A DNA stretch of 6,362 bases from an uncultured Clostridia bacterium (GTDB taxonomy: Bacteria > Bacillota > Clostridia > Oscillospirales > Oscillospiraceae). The notes below the pieces were generated by a model. It did not search any database, was not told the origin of the DNA, and worked only from the letters and a program-made list of their open reading frames with translations. Positions 5,866 through 6,362 of the stretch are shown in pieces (position 1 is the stretch's first letter; each line of letters starts with the position of its first letter). The stretch is taken from the NCBI GenBank assembly GCA_937892865.1, contig CALBJG010000168.1:1-6362 (forward strand), given 5' to 3'. The translations under genes were made by a program, and so were the position numbers.

Positions 5866-6362
5866 TTACAGCAGAGTGGAGAAGTGCTTGATGGTGCGGA
5901 CCATCTGAGAAACGTAGGAGTTCTCGTTGTCGTACCAGGAAACGACCTGGACCTGGGTCATGCCGCCGGGCAGCTTGTTGACCATGGTCTGGGTAGCGTC
6001 GAACAGGGAGCCGAAGGTCATGCCGACGATGTCGGAGGAGACGATCTCGTCCTCGGTGTAGCCGTAGGACTCGGTGGTAGCAGCCTTCATGGCAGCGTTG
6101 ATCTCGTCCTTGGTGACTTCCTTAGCAACAACAGCGTTCAGGATGGTGGTGGAGCCGGTGGGGGTGGGGATTCTCTGAGCAGCGCCGATCAGCTTGCCGT
6201 TCAGCTCGGGGATGACCAGGCCGATGGCCTTGGCAGCGCCGGTGGAGTTGGGAACGATGTTGATGGCACCGGCTCTGGAGCGGCGCAGGTCGCCCTTTCT
6301 CTGGGGACCGTCCAGGATCATCTGGTCGCCGGTGTAAGCGTGGATGGTGCACATAATGCCGG
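5866..6362 (-). CDS. gap: Glyceraldehyde-3-phosphate dehydrogenase, C-terminal half (partial, start outside window)
   Basis: Cytosolic glycolytic enzyme that oxidises and phosphorylates glyceraldehyde-3-phosphate to 1,3-bisphosphoglycerate using NAD. About 164 residues are visible, roughly the second half of a family usually near 335 residues, so the N-terminal Rossmann fold and the Cys nucleophile motif lie off the right edge. Visible hallmarks: GIMCTIHAYTGDQ, with the catalytic His at 6340-6342; the NSTGAAKAIG segment; IPELNGKLIGAAQRIPTPTG, with the phosphate-binding Arg at 6172-6174; and the C-terminal WYDNENSYVSQMVRT signature. The frame ends in TAA at 5866-5868 after IKHFSTLL. The codons are strongly biased and GC-rich, as expected for a highly expressed gene. 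A Cys replaces the more usual Thr just before TIHAYT, which is a minor variant. An intrinsic terminator follows 23 bases after the stop, so it is probably not cotranscribed with the next gene. The identification is near certain; the NAD versus NADP preference cannot be read here. Confidence 0.97.
   Translation of the reverse strand, partial: GIMCTIHAYTGDQMILDGPQRKGDLRRSRAGAINIVPNSTGAAKAIGLVIPELNGKLIGAAQRIPTPTGSTTILNAVVAKEVTKDEINAAMKAATTESYGYTEDEIVSSDIVGMTFGSLFDATQTMVNKLPGGMTQVQVVSWYDNENSYVSQMVRTIKHFSTLL

Noticed and set aside
6122..6352. A second minus-strand frame overlapping gap.
   Set aside because: It is an out-of-phase shadow rich in His, Arg and Pro caused by the GC-rich biased codons of gap.

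Overview
The window holds two genes, both on the minus strand, so it reads from right to left. At the right edge (5866-6362) is the C-terminal half of glyceraldehyde-3-phosphate dehydrogenase (gap), whose start lies outside the window. It ends in a strong intrinsic terminator (5811-5842). A 170-base intergenic region follows with a sigma-A-type promoter, an upstream 11-bp direct repeat at 21-bp spacing, and a good Shine-Dalgarno site. The rest of the window (1-5695) is one uninterrupted reading frame of 1898 codons that runs off the left edge. I checked its frame codon by codon and found no internal stop.

The giant gene encodes a secreted modular protein: signal peptide, an N-terminal region I do not recognise, an alpha/beta-hydrolase (esterase/lipase-like) domain, a bacterial Ig-like domain, then about 1,200 residues of beta-sandwich modules. 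These alternate between CBM6/DNRLRE-like modules and at least four galactose-binding-like (CBM4/9-type) jelly rolls, each ending in a Tyr-x-Asp-Asp/Asn-Phe/Ile motif. The visible part ends in the start of a further C-terminal domain of a type I associate with clostridial surface proteins. Any dockerin, sortase or S-layer anchor would lie beyond the left edge.

The organism is most likely a Gram-positive anaerobe of the Clostridia, perhaps a gut or rumen Oscillospiraceae/Lachnospiraceae relative. The reasons are the GGGAGG ribosome site, the TATAAT promoter in an AT-rich spacer, the style of the GAPDH sequence, and the large signal-peptide-bearing carbohydrate-active architecture. This is inference from sequence style, not a database match.

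The two genes appear to be separate transcription units. GAPDH is housekeeping glycolysis. The giant protein probably binds polysaccharide or another extracellular polymer through its modules and removes acyl groups through its hydrolase domain. I see no tRNA, rRNA, CRISPR array, insertion sequence or phage gene. The long plus-strand reading frames lying over the giant gene are codon-aligned shadows caused by its avoidance of TTA, CTA and TCA codons.
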